A stretch of DNA of 64,000 bases from Leptospira brenneri (GTDB taxonomy: Bacteria > Spirochaetota > Leptospiria > Leptospirales > Leptospiraceae): positions 372,001 to 436,000 of the forward strand of contig NZ_NPDQ01000004.1 in the NCBI RefSeq assembly GCF_002812125.1, written 5' to 3'. Under the pieces are notes generated by a model. It was not told the origin of the DNA. It did not search any database and saw only the letters and a list, made by a program, of their open reading frames with translations. A program made the translations under genes and the position numbers. This document shows, piece after piece, positions 1-9,932 of the stretch. Every line of letters begins with the position of its first letter. Within the stretch, counting starts at the first letter, position 1.

Positions 1-668
1 AGACATGCTCGTGCCATATCTTCAGAATACAAAAATTCTCTTAAAGGATTGCCCGTTCCCCAAATCACAACTTCAGAAAGATTTTGCGCTTTAGCTTCAT
101 GAAATCTACGAATAAGAGCAGGTAACACATGCGAGTTCTCCGGGTGGTAGTTGTCCCCTGGGCCATAGAGGTTTGTTGGCATCACAGAAATATAATCAGT
201 TCCATATTGACGATTATAAGACTGACACATAACGATACCCGCAATTTTTGCGACCGCATATGGTTCGTTTGTTGGCTCTAACTTTCCTTCTAATAATTGT
301 CCTTCATCCATTGGTTGTTTTGCAAATTTAGGATAAATACAAGAAGATCCTAAAAAACATAGTTTTTTAACACCATATCGATAAGAAGCATCAATAATAT
401 TATTTTGGATTTGTAGATTTGAAAAAATAAATTCGGCTGGGTAAGTATTATTTGCATGAATCCCACCTACTTTTGCAGCAGCAAGAAAAACGTAATCGGG
501 TTTTTCTGATTCAAAAAAATGAATTACATCCCTTTGATTTGCCAAATCCATCTCACTATGAGTCCGGCCAATAACATTCAAAAACCCAGCTTGGTTTAAT
601 ACTTTCACCAAAGCAGATCCAACGAGTCCGCGGTGTCCCGCAACATATATTTTCGAATTTTTATCCAT
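1..668 (-). CDS. fcl: GDP-L-fucose synthase, partial (3' end outside window)
   Basis: Extended SDR enzyme that converts GDP-4-keto-6-deoxymannose to GDP-L-fucose (epimerase/reductase) for surface polysaccharide. Read on the minus strand from ATG at 668, the N-terminus [20 protein letters not shown] carries the nucleotide-binding glycine motif. It is followed by [18 protein letters not shown] (catalytic Ser region) and [10 protein letters not shown] (catalytic YxxxK), all typical of the WcaG/Fcl family. About 222 codons are present and the C-terminus lies beyond base 1. It starts 56 bp after the polysaccharide-type MarR regulator on the same strand, so it is probably the first biosynthetic gene of an O-antigen or exopolysaccharide locus continuing to the left. 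Confidence 0.9.
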   Translation of the reverse strand, partial: MDKNSKIYVAGHRGLVGSALVKVLNQAGFLNVIGRTHSEMDLANQRDVIHFFESEKPDYVFLAAAKVGGIHANNTYPAEFIFSNLQIQNNIIDASYRYGVKKLCFLGSSCIYPKFAKQPMDEGQLLEGKLEPTNEPYAVAKIAGIVMCQSYNRQYGTDYISVMPTNLYGPGDNYHPENSHVLPALIRRFHEAKAQNLSEVVIWGTGNPLREFLYSEDMARAC

Positions 669-724
669 TGATTAACGATCTGACTCTTCTTTTAAATTCA
701 CTAACAAAAAATAATAACAAAGCT

Positions 725-1063
725 TCAACCTAATTCCTCAGCTATCTCACCTAACTTTTCCACTTCGGCCTTAAGAGCTTCGTATTCTCTTTTTTTGATT
801 TCATAAAAATGTAAGGTGATCCTTGCTTTCTCCTCTATCCCTTGTGGTGTTAGTAAATATGTATAAGAAAGTTTATTTTTATTATTTCGAAAGTTATTCA
901 TTTTGATTAGGCCCTTATCTAAAAAGGCTTTCAAAATATAATTCACCTTACCTAAACTCAGACCCAGTACATCAGAGGCATCCCTTTGGGATAAATGAGG
1001 ATTTTCCTCAAGCAATTGCAAAAGCTTGAGATGGTGGTCATTATATTGAAAGTCTTCTTTCAT
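725..1063 (-). CDS. MarR-family EPS-associated transcriptional regulator
   Basis: A 112-residue winged-helix protein resembling the EPS-associated MarR family (TIGR04176), which usually sits at the head of polysaccharide clusters. The helix-turn-helix covers about residues 23-51 ([20 protein letters not shown]). The wing follows, with [20 protein letters not shown], then a charged C-terminal helix likely used for dimerisation. I chose ATG 1063 because the family starts a few residues before the first helix and an AGGGG stretch lies 12 nt upstream. An in-frame start at 1129 would add 22 residues without support. Two GTTCA-N5-TGAAC dyads lie 83-129 bp upstream, suggesting autoregulation. Role in controlling the downstream fcl locus is inferred from position and family. 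Confidence 0.85.
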   Translation of the reverse strand: MKEDFQYNDHHLKLLQLLEENPHLSQRDASDVLGLSLGKVNYILKAFLDKGLIKMNNFRNNKNKLSYTYLLTPQGIEEKARITLHFYEIKKREYEALKAEVEKLGEIAEELG

Positions 1064-1131
1064 AAAGGAAAGGATCCCCTCTGGGGTAGGGAAATAGAAC
1101 CAGGCATAGCTTCGCCCCCTGAGTCCCATTG

Positions 1132-1137
1132 ATTTTA
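1132..1137 (-). promoter_or_regulatory. candidate -10 element for the EPS regulator
   Basis: On the minus strand the hexamer is TAAAAT, five of six matches to the sigma70 -10 consensus, about 68 bp before the regulator start at 1063. A -35 element 17 bp further upstream would fall at about 1155-1160, inside the proximal GTTCA dyad, so a protein bound there should block the promoter. The -35 match itself is poor. Confidence 0.35.
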
Positions 1138-1145
1138 CAAAATGT

Positions 1146-1160
1146 GTTCAGTCTTTGAAC
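1146..1160. promoter_or_regulatory. operator-like dyad 1 (GTTCA-N5-TGAAC)
   Basis: Perfect 5-bp inverted repeat GTTCAGTCTTTGAAC with a 5-bp spacer. The same architecture recurs at 1178-1192, with centres 32 bp apart (about three helical turns). It lies in the non-coding DNA upstream of the MarR-type regulator and overlaps where its -35 element should be. Confidence 0.55.
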
Positions 1161-1177
1161 GAAGTAAAGAAAATTTT

Positions 1178-1192
1178 GTTCAATTTTTGAAC
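1178..1192. promoter_or_regulatory. operator-like dyad 2 (GTTCA-N5-TGAAC)
   Basis: Second copy, GTTCAATTTTTGAAC. The symmetry extends to perfect 10-bp arms (1174-1183 and 1187-1196) around a 3-bp centre. It is AT-rich and not followed by a T-run after a GC stem, so an operator is more likely than a terminator. Confidence 0.55.
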
Positions 1193-1630
1193 AAAAAACC
1201 CCAAGAGACAAAAAGGCGGTTTAAAATCCTTAAAACTCATTACCCTAACAAGAAATTGACGCCAAAAAATACTTCAAATGAGGATCTGGGTTTCTATAAT
1301 GATGGTCGCAAAATTGGGATTCATTTTTTTCTGCCACAAATGGAATCGGTTATGAGGAAAAATTCTTTTTGATTTATCAAATCAGATCTTCTTGAAGAAA
1401 GAAGCACAGAACAAAAAATATAGGACATCTCTCACTCTTATCTTTAGATTTTGTTTGGATGGAAATATTGAGTAAACATAAGAAGTTAACTCTACAACCA
1501 TTTAGCATAAAAAAACATCCTTACTTAGAATCTCTCGAAAATCTAAGATACTTAGCTCTAGTCCTGAAGATTACTACATAAAAAGAAACCAAGCAGTCTA
1601 ATTCGGTTGAGCTTTCCTCTCAGTTTCCAA

Positions 1631-1660
1631 TTGACTTCGTATCGAGGAAAAGAATAATCA
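1631..1660 (+). promoter_or_regulatory. candidate sigma70-like promoter of the acyltransferase gene
   Basis: TTGACT at 1631-1636 and TAATCA at 1655-1660 are separated by 18 bp. The -10 ends only 6 bp before the predicted ATG at 1667, so transcription would begin at or very near the start codon, giving a leaderless or nearly leaderless mRNA. A GAGGA at 1644-1648 is too far from the ATG to be a normal Shine-Dalgarno. Confidence 0.35.
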
Positions 1661-1666
1661 TTCGGA

Positions 1667-2791
1667 ATGAAACTCCAGAAAAAAACTCTTCTTTACGACT
1701 TCCTCATTAAATTAGTAAGTTTCACAAAGGGTTTAATTTTCCACTCCGTTGAAGAAAATTTCACAGACAGTTCTGAATCTTTAGAAACACCTTACCCTTC
1801 TGCTCTACTCTGCAATCATGTTTCGGAGGCGGACATCGTTTCCCTTTCCTTCGTTTACCCAAGACTCAAACCAAAAATCAAAATGATCATTCCCGCAAGA
1901 GAAGACATTTTAAAACCTGGATTTTTACAAAAAGAATTTAGGACAAAAGGAATTCTTAAATGGATTTTTAAATTCGTAGATGCTACAAAAATTATACCCA
2001 TTCTATTGAGTTATATTGGCGCCTCGCCTATCAAACGTCCCTTTCGAGACAATGCCAGAGAATTGATTAAAAAGGGAGAACTTCGTGAAATGGTTGATAG
2101 TGAATGGACAGAGCTTGTTGCCAGGATCAAACGAGGCCGAAACTTATTTATGTTTCCCGAAGGAACCTATAATCACGATGGATTTTTGAACCAAATCAAA
2201 CGTGGGGCCTACTACATTAAGTCGAAAATAGATACACTTCATTTTAATAGTTTTACCCTCACTTATGATCACCTCTCATACAAAAAAACAAAACTCTATA
2301 TCAAATACGGGAAACCATTTCAATTCAGTTCCGATTTAACCGCCGACCAAGTCGTACGCCTTGTGGGAGATAAATTAGGGAAAAATTATACAGTCACCGT
2401 TGGAAACCTGACTTCCTTTGTCTTATTGAAGTTTGGAAAAGAAACGGAAATCAAATACTCACAGATTCTGGAACTTGTTTTAAAATTCAAAAGACAAATG
2501 GAATCTTCCTTTCCCGAAATCACCATCGCGTCCGAACTGCGGAAAGAAAATTTCCAAACTCAATTAGAATCTATTTTTTTTAACCTGAAACAATTCAAAC
2601 TAATTGATTGGGAAGAAAAAACGATCCGAACCAAGGAAATCTTATACCATTTACCAAAATCACTTCACAATTTGAAAAAATCAAATATTGCCATGTACCA
2701 CAGAAACCAACTCACAGCCCACTTCCCTAACTTAGAAGAAATATGGAATGGAATTTTTAACAACCAAGGAGTCACTAATGAAATCACTTAA
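1667..2791 (+). CDS. PlsC-like 1-acyl-glycerol-3-phosphate acyltransferase family protein
   Basis: Predicted glycerolipid acyltransferase of 374 residues. The family signature is visible: NHVSEAD at 50-56 gives the catalytic H(x)4D (His51, Asp56), and FPEGT at 163-167 is the acceptor-phosphate motif. The acyltransferase core covers about residues 40-250. The C-terminal 120 residues (charged, helical) are not recognised and make the protein longer than a minimal PlsC of about 240. No signal peptide or clear membrane helix is seen, so it is probably a peripheral membrane enzyme. Its last 14 bp overlap the following small lipoprotein gene, suggesting co-transcription. The exact acyl acceptor cannot be told from sequence. 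Confidence 0.8.
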   Translation: MKLQKKTLLYDFLIKLVSFTKGLIFHSVEENFTDSSESLETPYPSALLCNHVSEADIVSLSFVYPRLKPKIKMIIPAREDILKPGFLQKEFRTKGILKWIFKFVDATKIIPILLSYIGASPIKRPFRDNARELIKKGELREMVDSEWTELVARIKRGRNLFMFPEGTYNHDGFLNQIKRGAYYIKSKIDTLHFNSFTLTYDHLSYKKTKLYIKYGKPFQFSSDLTADQVVRLVGDKLGKNYTVTVGNLTSFVLLKFGKETEIKYSQILELVLKFKRQMESSFPEITIASELRKENFQTQLESIFFNLKQFKLIDWEEKTIRTKEILYHLPKSLHNLKKSNIAMYHRNQLTAHFPNLEEIWNGIFNNQGVTNEIT

Positions 2792-2972
2792 ACCGATTCG
2801 GATCATTCTGTTTTTTAGTTTATTTTTTGTTGGATGCGGAACCATTTCTCGTGGCTGTGCAAAATACTTTGGTTATGATGAAGTATGTGTTGATGGAGTG
2901 AAATACATCCAATTCACTTCCGGTGCCAGCGTGAAATACAATCCGGATGGATCAGTTGCGACCTGTCGCTAA
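2778..2972 (+). CDS. small lipoprotein, unknown function
   Basis: A 64-residue protein starting MKSLKPIRIILFFSLFFVGC, with a positively charged start, hydrophobic core and Cys20 as the probable lipidation site. The mature part is only about 45 residues, has three further cysteines, and ends in a YNPDGSVATCR tail. ATG 2778 is preferred over an earlier in-frame start because AAGGAG lies six bases upstream. The gene begins inside the end of the acyltransferase gene. Function not recognised. Confidence 0.7.
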   Translation: MKSLKPIRIILFFSLFFVGCGTISRGCAKYFGYDEVCVDGVKYIQFTSGASVKYNPDGSVATCR

Positions 2973-3008
2973 AGCAAATAGTTGATGTTGCTAAGGATTT
3001 TAAATCCA

Positions 3009-3824
3009 TTACCGGTTCTTTGCAACTTCCCAAAGTAAAATAGATCCGGCACAGGAAACATTAAGCGAGTTTATAACACCTAACATGGGAATGTTGACAA
3101 TAGAATCACAAAGGGATTGGAGATGAACACTCATTCCCTTGGCTTCGTTTCCCAAAATGATCAAAATAGGTGCACTTAAAACTTGGTTTTTTAAAGATAG
3201 GGAACCATTGGAATCAGTTCCGATCACTCGGAGTCCCGTTTTTTCCTTTATTTTCTTAAGAAAATTTTCCAAAACAGAAAGAGATTCCACAAAAATTAGT
3301 TTTGTATGAAATACGCTGCCTAGACTTGCTCGAATCACTTTTGGATCATAAACATCAATCGAATGGCCTAAAACAAAAACAACATCTACATGGAAGGCAT
3401 CGGCCGACCGTAAAATCGAACCAAAATTTCCCAAATCACTCGGCCGATCAAATAACAAATAAAACGGTTTCTCGAAAGTCGGAAGGTCCTGGATCTTGTG
3501 CGTGCGAATTTTTGCAGTCACAATTAATTCTGAAGGATTTTCTTTTTCCGATAACTCTGTATACAAATCAGAGGAAACCTCAATTTGTTTCGCTGTATGA
3601 TATTGATCTAAGAGAGACTCTGCCCAGTGCGATAATCTCACACCTTCCCTAAACAAAATTCGAGTGATCTCCCAACGAGCCTCGACCAGTTGTTTGATCC
3701 CTTCTGTTCCCTCAACAAAGACCTCTTTTTCTTGACTTCGTTTGGATCGATTGGTTCTTAAAGAATGCAGAATTTGAAATTCTGCATTCTTTACACTAAT
3801 CTTAAGAACTCGTTTACTCACCAT
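3009..3824 (-). CDS. TrmH/SpoU-family RNA methyltransferase
   Basis: S-adenosylmethionine-dependent 2'-O-ribose RNA methyltransferase of the SPOUT (trefoil-knot) class, 271 residues. An N-terminal substrate-binding region is followed by the catalytic domain from about residue 115. The motifs are RPSDLGNFGSILRSADAF (motif 1), LGNEAKGMS (motif 2) and IPMLGVINSLNVSCAGSI (motif 3, knot and cofactor site). It resembles the TrmH/RlmB group; whether the target is tRNA or 23S rRNA cannot be settled. It starts 8 bp after the fadH stop and is probably co-transcribed with it. Its end faces the small lipoprotein gene. Confidence 0.85.
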   Translation of the reverse strand: MVSKRVLKISVKNAEFQILHSLRTNRSKRSQEKEVFVEGTEGIKQLVEARWEITRILFREGVRLSHWAESLLDQYHTAKQIEVSSDLYTELSEKENPSELIVTAKIRTHKIQDLPTFEKPFYLLFDRPSDLGNFGSILRSADAFHVDVVFVLGHSIDVYDPKVIRASLGSVFHTKLIFVESLSVLENFLKKIKEKTGLRVIGTDSNGSLSLKNQVLSAPILIILGNEAKGMSVHLQSLCDSIVNIPMLGVINSLNVSCAGSILLWEVAKNR

Positions 3825-3832
3825 AACAATCG

Positions 3833-5851
<2,019 letters not shown>

Positions 5852-5926
5852 CTACAAGAATAGAAAATGGAAGAATTTGGCAAGATTTACTTGCAATTCA
5901 ATCACGAACCTATATAACAATCCCCT

Positions 5927-6343
5927 GTGGCAATTGTGACTGAGACTAAAAATAAAAAGAATGCAATCCTCTTTGTTGACGATGAATCCATCATCCTACT
6001 GAGTATGAAGTCACAAGTCAGACAACATTTCGGAGAAAAATATAAATACCTTACTGCAGAAAATGCGAAAGAAGCATGGGACCTTCTCCAAGAATTGGAA
6101 GAAGAAGGAAACTCTGTTTCTATTGTGATTTCGGATTGGTCTATGCCAGGTATGAACGGAGATGAATTTTTAAGAAAGGTGCATCATACCTATCCAGAAA
6201 TCGAGAAGGTAATTGTAACAGGATTTGCCGATCAAAAGTCAGTAGAAGATTTAAACTCCGAAATCGGTCCCATTACCTGTTTAAAAAAACCATGGGACGA
6301 AGAAGAACTCATTAGTACAATCGCAAGTGCAATGCAAACCTAA
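5927..6343 (+). CDS. stand-alone response regulator receiver protein
   Basis: Single CheY-like domain of 138 residues with no output domain. Visible features are the acidic pair in ILFVDDES, the phospho-acceptor Asp in VISDWSMPGMNGDE, the conserved Thr in VIVTGFADQ and the Lys in CLKKPWDEEE. GTG 5927 is the longest start; a second in-frame GTG lies at 5936, and no clear ribosome binding site separates them. The gene runs convergently into a multi-PAS histidine kinase, overlapping its stop by 4 bp, so the two are not co-transcribed. The kinase is a plausible but unproven partner. Confidence 0.85.
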   Translation: MAIVTETKNKKNAILFVDDESIILLSMKSQVRQHFGEKYKYLTAENAKEAWDLLQELEEEGNSVSIVISDWSMPGMNGDEFLRKVHHTYPEIEKVIVTGFADQKSVEDLNSEIGPITCLKKPWDEEELISTIASAMQT

Positions 6344-9024
6344 GCATTTTTAGGAAGATAAATAAAGAAGATCGTTTCACCCGGAACAGAAGACAATTCA
6401 ATTCGGCCACCGTGCCGCTTTATAATTTTGTTTACGATATCAAGGCCAAGTCCACTCCCTTCTCCCGGTGGTTTGGTAGTAAAAAATGGTTCAAAGATTT
6501 TTGATTGGATCTCTTTTGGAATCCCTGGGCCAGAATCTTTTAAAGCCACAAGAATCTCACTAGGACAATCCTTCACCGTAATTTCTAGGTTACCAACAAA
6601 AGACATGGCTTGCAATGAATTATAAATTAAATTTGTCCAAACATGTAAAAGATCTTCCGGATAACAATGAATTGGTTCTACTGGTTCAAAATTTTTAATT
6701 AAACTAATTCCACGTTTTAGTTGATTTTGATAAATCGTAAGTACTGTTTCGATTGTTTCAGGGATGGAGGCCAGATTCTTTTGGCCCGAAGCATCAAACC
6801 TAGAAAAGTTTTTTAAGGCGTACATGATTTTCGAAATTCGATCAACCGCTAACTGAATCGAACGAGTATTCCGCCTAAACTGAATTTCCAAAGATAAATA
6901 ATCTAAAAAAACTTTTATATAATGAGACTGAAACAATGGCAAGTGACTCGGATCAATTTCTCCAATTCCTAAATCCACCCAGATGTCGGCGAGTTCCTCA
7001 GAAAGTGCTGGCGGAAATCCATTCTCGATAAAGAGTTCTTTATTTTTCTTTTTACGAAGCCTTTCTTCTTTACCAGTATAAAATTCAATGGGTTGGTCCA
7101 AATTGGAAAGGATGGTTTTTAATATCTTTTGTTCCTGAATCGGAACAGATAAAATTGCTTCTCGAAAGAGTTGCGAAGCAAGCCCATACCTTTTTTGCCA
7201 GTCCAACATATTCTGATTGGATGCTTTGACTGCACCAATGGGATTATTGATTTCGTGGGCAATTCCAGCGATCAACTGACCCAGGGCTGCAAGTTTTTCA
7301 GATTGAATGAGTTGTTCTTGGGTTCGTTTTAAATTTTCAAACGCCATTTCCAATTCCAACTTCTGCTTTTCGATGAGTCGATTTTTATCTCGAATCTCAG
7401 AGTTGATCATTCGCAACTCTTCCACTTCTTTCAGCGGACTCAAATCAAAAATACTATAAGCAATCGAGTTCGTTTCTTTATAAAGGAAACGTTTGATGGA
7501 TACGAGAGCAGGAAAAAGATCTCCGTTTTTCTTTTTACAAACGATTTCGATGGAACCTGCAAGATGAACTCCAATTTTTTCTCGAATTTGTTTGAGTGAT
7601 CTTGTCGTTAGAAGGTTTCGAATCTTTAAATTAGGTGTGTCCTCAAGTTCATATCCAAACAACCTTTGAAAGGCAAAGTTAGAATCCTTGGCATTCAAAC
7701 CGTTTTCGTTAAATATCAAAAATGCTTCTGTTGAAAACTGATAAAAAGTTTCAAATCTTTCATCGGATTTACGAAGAGCTTCTTCACTTAGTTTAATATC
7801 CGTTACATCAAGAAGCGTCCCCATCAGTAATAGCGGTTTACCATCTTTCGACCGAGACAATTTCCCGATTGCCTCTACCCAATGGAGTGTACCATCCGTA
7901 TGATTAATGCGATTCCGAACCCGATAGGCAGAACGGCTTAAATCAGCTAGTAGTAACTCAGTCTCAGAAGCTAACAAATCCCAATCCTCTTTATACGTTA
8001 ACTCCATAAATTTTTCTTCCGTGACCGCGAAGTTTGCCCCAGGAAAACCATAAATACTAAAAGTTTGCGGAGACCAATAGATGGTTCTGGTTTGGAGATC
8101 CCAACTCCAAATTCCCATCTTTGCTGCGTCAAGGGCCATCACAAGCCTTGATTCAGATTCTTTTAAAGCGATACTTGCCTCCATTTGTTTGGTGCGGTTG
8201 ATCATAGCACCAAGCATCCTATAGGCAACTCCATCATTATCGAATAAAAATCTCCCATTATCTTCAATATAAACGTAGTGATCTGATTTAGTTTTATAAC
8301 GATATTCGGCCGAAAAATTTTCTTGGTTTTCTAACGAATCTTGAAACAACTTTAAAGTAGTTTCTCTATCCTCAGGATGAATGGAATCAAGCCACTCCAA
8401 AAAACCTACTTTTTGAAATTCATCAGCCGAGTATCCTGTGATTTCTTGAATCGCCCCACCCCAAAGGTTCTCTCCCGTTCGAATGTCCATATCATAAACC
8501 ATACTTAACGAAAGTTCGGTGATCATACGATATTTTGATTCGTTATATTCTAATGTTTTTTGTTTTAAAACATTTTCCGTAATATCAGTAATGAGGAAAA
8601 CAAGGAAGGATACCTCCCCCTGTTTATTGAATACGGGAGATCCGTTGATGGATAAGTATTTTTTATTACCTAATGAATCCTCAATGGCATGGCGAATGTC
8701 CGTTACAGGTTTTTTTGTTTTCAGAACAATATCAAATGGCCGATCCTCATCTTTCCAAAAATCCCCATCCAGAGAAGTATTTCTCCAAGCAGGGGAATCA
8801 TAAGTTCTAGAAAGGATATCGTTTAGTTTGACACCGAGAACTGACTCAGAAGCAGGATTGGCATAACGAACCTGCCCAGAAGGATTGAGAATCATCATGG
8901 CAGTCGAGCTGACATTCATGATGGTTGTCAATAGTTCGGTTTCGACAAATGTTTCGTCTGCAGAGAGACGACTGACTGGTTTATCGTCTCCCTGTCCTTC
9001 TCCTTTTGAAAACGGGGAATTCAC
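6340..9024 (-). CDS. multi-PAS sensor histidine kinase with extended DHp domain
   Basis: Soluble sensor kinase of 894 residues without signal peptide or membrane helix. Four PAS/PAC modules are visible at about 30-150, 160-285, 290-412 and 418-532. A coiled coil follows (540-580), then an H-box LIAGIAHEINNPIGA with His590, and an ATPase domain with the N-box (LIYNSLQ, Asn802), G1 (DSGPGIP) and G2 (GEGSGLGLDIV). About 150 residues separate His590 from ALKNFSRF at 736-743, roughly 95 more than usual; the same enlargement occurs in the kinase at 45575-47233. The start is GTG 9024, 12 bp after the SDR stop, suggesting an operon. Ligands of the PAS domains cannot be inferred. Confidence 0.9.
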   Translation of the reverse strand: MNSPFSKGEGQGDDKPVSRLSADETFVETELLTTIMNVSSTAMMILNPSGQVRYANPASESVLGVKLNDILSRTYDSPAWRNTSLDGDFWKDEDRPFDIVLKTKKPVTDIRHAIEDSLGNKKYLSINGSPVFNKQGEVSFLVFLITDITENVLKQKTLEYNESKYRMITELSLSMVYDMDIRTGENLWGGAIQEITGYSADEFQKVGFLEWLDSIHPEDRETTLKLFQDSLENQENFSAEYRYKTKSDHYVYIEDNGRFLFDNDGVAYRMLGAMINRTKQMEASIALKESESRLVMALDAAKMGIWSWDLQTRTIYWSPQTFSIYGFPGANFAVTEEKFMELTYKEDWDLLASETELLLADLSRSAYRVRNRINHTDGTLHWVEAIGKLSRSKDGKPLLLMGTLLDVTDIKLSEEALRKSDERFETFYQFSTEAFLIFNENGLNAKDSNFAFQRLFGYELEDTPNLKIRNLLTTRSLKQIREKIGVHLAGSIEIVCKKKNGDLFPALVSIKRFLYKETNSIAYSIFDLSPLKEVEELRMINSEIRDKNRLIEKQKLELEMAFENLKRTQEQLIQSEKLAALGQLIAGIAHEINNPIGAVKASNQNMLDWQKRYGLASQLFREAILSVPIQEQKILKTILSNLDQPIEFYTGKEERLRKKKNKELFIENGFPPALSEELADIWVDLGIGEIDPSHLPLFQSHYIKVFLDYLSLEIQFRRNTRSIQLAVDRISKIMYALKNFSRFDASGQKNLASIPETIETVLTIYQNQLKRGISLIKNFEPVEPIHCYPEDLLHVWTNLIYNSLQAMSFVGNLEITVKDCPSEILVALKDSGPGIPKEIQSKIFEPFFTTKPPGEGSGLGLDIVNKIIKRHGGRIELSSVPGETIFFIYLPKNA

Positions 9025-9036
9025 CTTTATGTAGAC

Positions 9037-9795
9037 TTATTTTTTCAAAGAATCCAATTTTCCTGCTTCGATTTTTTGGTAAACGGGCAGGATGAAAAAC
9101 AAAAACCGATCCAAGATTTGAATGAAGCGAAACAAAAAGGATGGATACACTTCTTTTGCATCGGAAAGAATTCCACGAACCACTTTTTTTGCCACGGTTT
9201 CTGGCGATTGGCTTGGGAAGGGAACTGGAACTTTGTTTCCAGCAGCATCAAAGAACTTTGTTCTCGTTGCAATTGGATACACAACCATCGCGCGATTTCC
9301 TGGTTTTAATTCATAACGGAAGGCATCGATAAAAGAACGAACCGCTGCTTTTGTGGAAGAATACTGAGCATACCCAGGCAAAGGCAAATGACTCATAGCA
9401 GAAGCCGTCACAATAAACAAAAATGGATCTTTTCTTGTATGATTGAGTGTGATCAATGTATACAGAGGTGAAAATACATTCGTACGATAGATATTATCAA
9501 TTCTGTCCCAGTCTGGATTTTTGATCACCTCGTAATAAGCAAAACCAGCATTGGCATAAAATATATCAATTCCACCTAATTTTTTATCAGCATCTTTTAA
9601 TAATTTATCCAGATTTTCTTTTTTGGATACGTCGCATTTATAAGGGATTACGTTCGGATGTACGAGAATGTTTTTTTCATTCAAATCACATGCGAGAATT
9701 TTTACACCCTCGTGCTTTAACAATTGCAATACGGTTTCTTTTCCGATTCCAGATCCTGCACCAGTAATCACGACTTTTTTATTTTTTAGTTCCAT
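9037..9795 (-). CDS. SDR-family NAD(P)-dependent oxidoreductase
   Basis: Classical short-chain dehydrogenase of 252 residues. It has the cofactor motif GAGSGIG near residue 12 (TGxxxGxG type), the NAGF motif, a catalytic Ser in VTASAMS and the catalytic YSSTK (YxxxK). A hydrophobic stretch near the C-terminus (RFIQILDRFLFFILPVYQ) could bind the membrane, as seen in some lipid-modifying SDRs. The substrate is unknown. It is followed 12 bp later by the PAS kinase gene on the same strand and is divergent from the SpoIIE-type gene at 9933. Confidence 0.85.
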   Translation of the reverse strand: MELKNKKVVITGAGSGIGKETVLQLLKHEGVKILACDLNEKNILVHPNVIPYKCDVSKKENLDKLLKDADKKLGGIDIFYANAGFAYYEVIKNPDWDRIDNIYRTNVFSPLYTLITLNHTRKDPFLFIVTASAMSHLPLPGYAQYSSTKAAVRSFIDAFRYELKPGNRAMVVYPIATRTKFFDAAGNKVPVPFPSQSPETVAKKVVRGILSDAKEVYPSFLFRFIQILDRFLFFILPVYQKIEAGKLDSLKK

Positions 9796-9932
9796 ATGGC
9801 TGAAACCTAAACTAGAGAGATTCAGAATAAAGTTCTTTTTAATAAGACATCTAACTTTTTTAGAACATTTCTATAAAAAATCTTTACTAAGCATTTTTCG
9901 GCTTTAGATTTTGTTTTCCTTGGAGAATCTGA

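Larger units (their letters stand above)
1064..1666. other. 603-bp gene-poor intergenic region
   Basis: Divergent spacer between the EPS regulator and the acyltransferase gene. The left part holds the two GTTCA dyads and a possible -10. From about 1200 to 1620 I see no convincing gene. A 76-codon plus-strand frame at 1142-1372 runs through both dyads and lacks a ribosome binding site. The right end holds a promoter-like sequence just before 1667. Confidence 0.5.

Noticed and set aside
1142..1372. 76-codon plus-strand frame in the gene-poor region
   Set aside because: It runs through both operator-like dyads, has no ribosome binding site, and its composition (many Lys/Asn/Phe) reflects AT-rich non-coding DNA.
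1470..1583. Short TTG-started frame of about 38 codons
   Set aside because: Too short, with no ribosome binding site and no recognisable product.
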